This document shows positions 63,421 to 64,000 of a stretch of DNA of 64,000 bases, in pieces. This stretch comes from QPIN01 sp965224575. Lineage in GTDB: Bacteria; Pseudomonadota; Gammaproteobacteria; Methylococcales; Methylomonadaceae. Location of the stretch: positions 1 through 64,000 of the forward strand of contig CBDCZQ010000004.1 in NCBI GenBank assembly GCA_965224575.1, read 5' to 3'. How positions within the stretch are numbered: position 1 is the first letter of the stretch; each line of letters starts with the position of its first letter. Below the pieces are notes generated by a model that was not told where the DNA came from, ran no database searches, and saw nothing but the letters and a program-made list of their open reading frames with translations. Made by a program: the position numbers and the translations under genes.

Positions 63421-63873
63421 TTATTCGGTTGAAATTGAGTCTTCTTTATTTTTCAATGCTGCATCTAATGTATGCCAAGCTAAAGTAGCGCATTTGACTC
63501 GAGCAGGGTATTCCCTAACGCCTGCAAGTACAGCTAATTTTCCAATTGCTTCTAGATCAACATCGTCCTCTTTACCTGTTGTCATTTCATGAAATTCTTT
63601 AAATAGCTTTTCTGCCTCAGCTTCTGTTTTTCCTTTTACAATTTCAGTCATTAATGAAACAGATGCCGTTGAAATTGCACAGCCAGAACCTTGAAAACTA
63701 GCATCAATAATTTTATCACCTTCCATTTTTAAAAATAAGGTCAAGCGGTCTCCACATAAAGGGTTAAATCCTTCTACTTGGCGGTCAGCATTTTCCATCA
63801 CCCTAAAATTACGTGGATTTCTATTATGATCAAAAATAACTTCTTGGTAAAGATCACGTAAATCATCAAACAT
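63421..63873 (-). CDS. sufU: Fe-S scaffold SufU
   Basis: The 150-residue protein is a NifU-N/SufU-type scaffold or sulfur-transfer protein with Cys40 (NPLCGDRL), Cys65 (GSGCAIS) and Cys128 (RVKCATLAWH), the usual three cysteines. Length and the insertion around 85-105 fit SufU rather than IscU. Its ATG overlaps the sufS stop (TAATG), matching the sufS-sufU pairing. Confidence 0.94.
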   Translation of the reverse strand: MFDDLRDLYQEVIFDHNRNPRNFRVMENADRQVEGFNPLCGDRLTLFLKMEGDKIIDASFQGSGCAISTASVSLMTEIVKGKTEAEAEKLFKEFHEMTTGKEDDVDLEAIGKLAVLAGVREYPARVKCATLAWHTLDAALKNKEDSISTE

Positions 63874-64000
63874 TAGCCAAATACCTCTATAAGTTGTTCA
63901 ATTCCATCAATTAAAACGTCAATTTCTTGTTTTGTATTATACATGGCAAATGATGCTCTTGCGGTGGCAGGAACCTCAAAAAAATCCATCACCGGCATCG
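63873..64000 (-). CDS. sufS: Cysteine desulfurase SufS (C-terminal fragment, cut by window end)
   Basis: The last 41 codons of an ORF that continues beyond the window end in MDFFEVPATARASFAMYNTK and IDVLIDGIEQLIEVFG. VPATARASFAMYNTKQE is the typical C-terminus of SufS/CsdA desulfurases, which supply sulfur for Fe-S clusters. The stop overlaps the sufU start by one base. Confidence 0.9.
   Translation of the reverse strand, partial: MPVMDFFEVPATARASFAMYNTKQEIDVLIDGIEQLIEVFG

Overview
The window is a low-GC chromosomal segment from a gammaproteobacterium. The housekeeping gene orders are classic for that class: infA with clpA-clpS, nudJ-mnmA-purB, thrS-infC-rpmI-rplT-pheS-pheT-ihfA-merR, and prfB-lysS. 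One gene narrows it further: mtdB, the NAD(P)-linked methylene-tetrahydromethanopterin dehydrogenase of one-carbon oxidation. Together with the AT-rich composition this points to a methanotroph or methylotroph, most likely Methylococcales; that placement is inference.

Layout. (1) 1-9.4 kb: the 3' part of a giant surface protein with 16 almost identical 94-residue Ig-like repeats and a C-terminal membrane anchor, followed by a PAS-GGDEF-GGDEF-EAL cyclic-di-GMP protein. (2) 9.4-18.3 kb: translation, proteolysis and tRNA-modification genes (infA, clpA, clpS, nudJ, mnmA, purB, a nucleoside-gate membrane protein, mtaB). (3) 18.3-24.6 kb: an accessory stretch with a complete IS1182/IS5-type insertion sequence (18367-20120), a lipoprotein, DUF5710, YaeQ, a Cys-rich membrane protein, a secreted trypsin-like protease and an unknown protein. 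(4) 24.6-32.5 kb: tRNA-Pro, then the thrS-to-merR translation operon on the minus strand, then tRNA-Val. infC starts at ATC, and a palindromic mobile-element-like repeat sits between infC and rpmI. (5) 32.6-40 kb: HAD, LysR and dicarboxylate symporter genes, a frameshifted DUF5765 gene, and two membrane-anchored proteins of unknown role. (6) 40.4-49.5 kb: bioA with an oxidoreductase, a vWA/OmpA lipoprotein, DUF5658, a large AsmA-like DUF748 protein, an HDOD protein and a hydrolase. (7) 49.6-64 kb, all minus strand: mtdB, DUF2231, truA, a 58-residue small protein, an L,D-transpeptidase, rlmD, DUF1318, gloB, lysS, prfB, two unknown genes, a YdcF-like protein with a CDF transporter, a Rieske ferredoxin, rsmJ, sufU and the end of sufS.

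No clear new enzymatic or defence system is visible. The most unusual material is: the giant adhesin-like array beside a c-di-GMP protein; at least five families of short palindromic or inverted-repeat elements in the intergenic regions, one of them inside the infC-rpmI junction; two small membrane-protein ORFs; a prfB without its programmed frameshift; and a tRNA-Val terminator that leaves under 40 bases before thrS.
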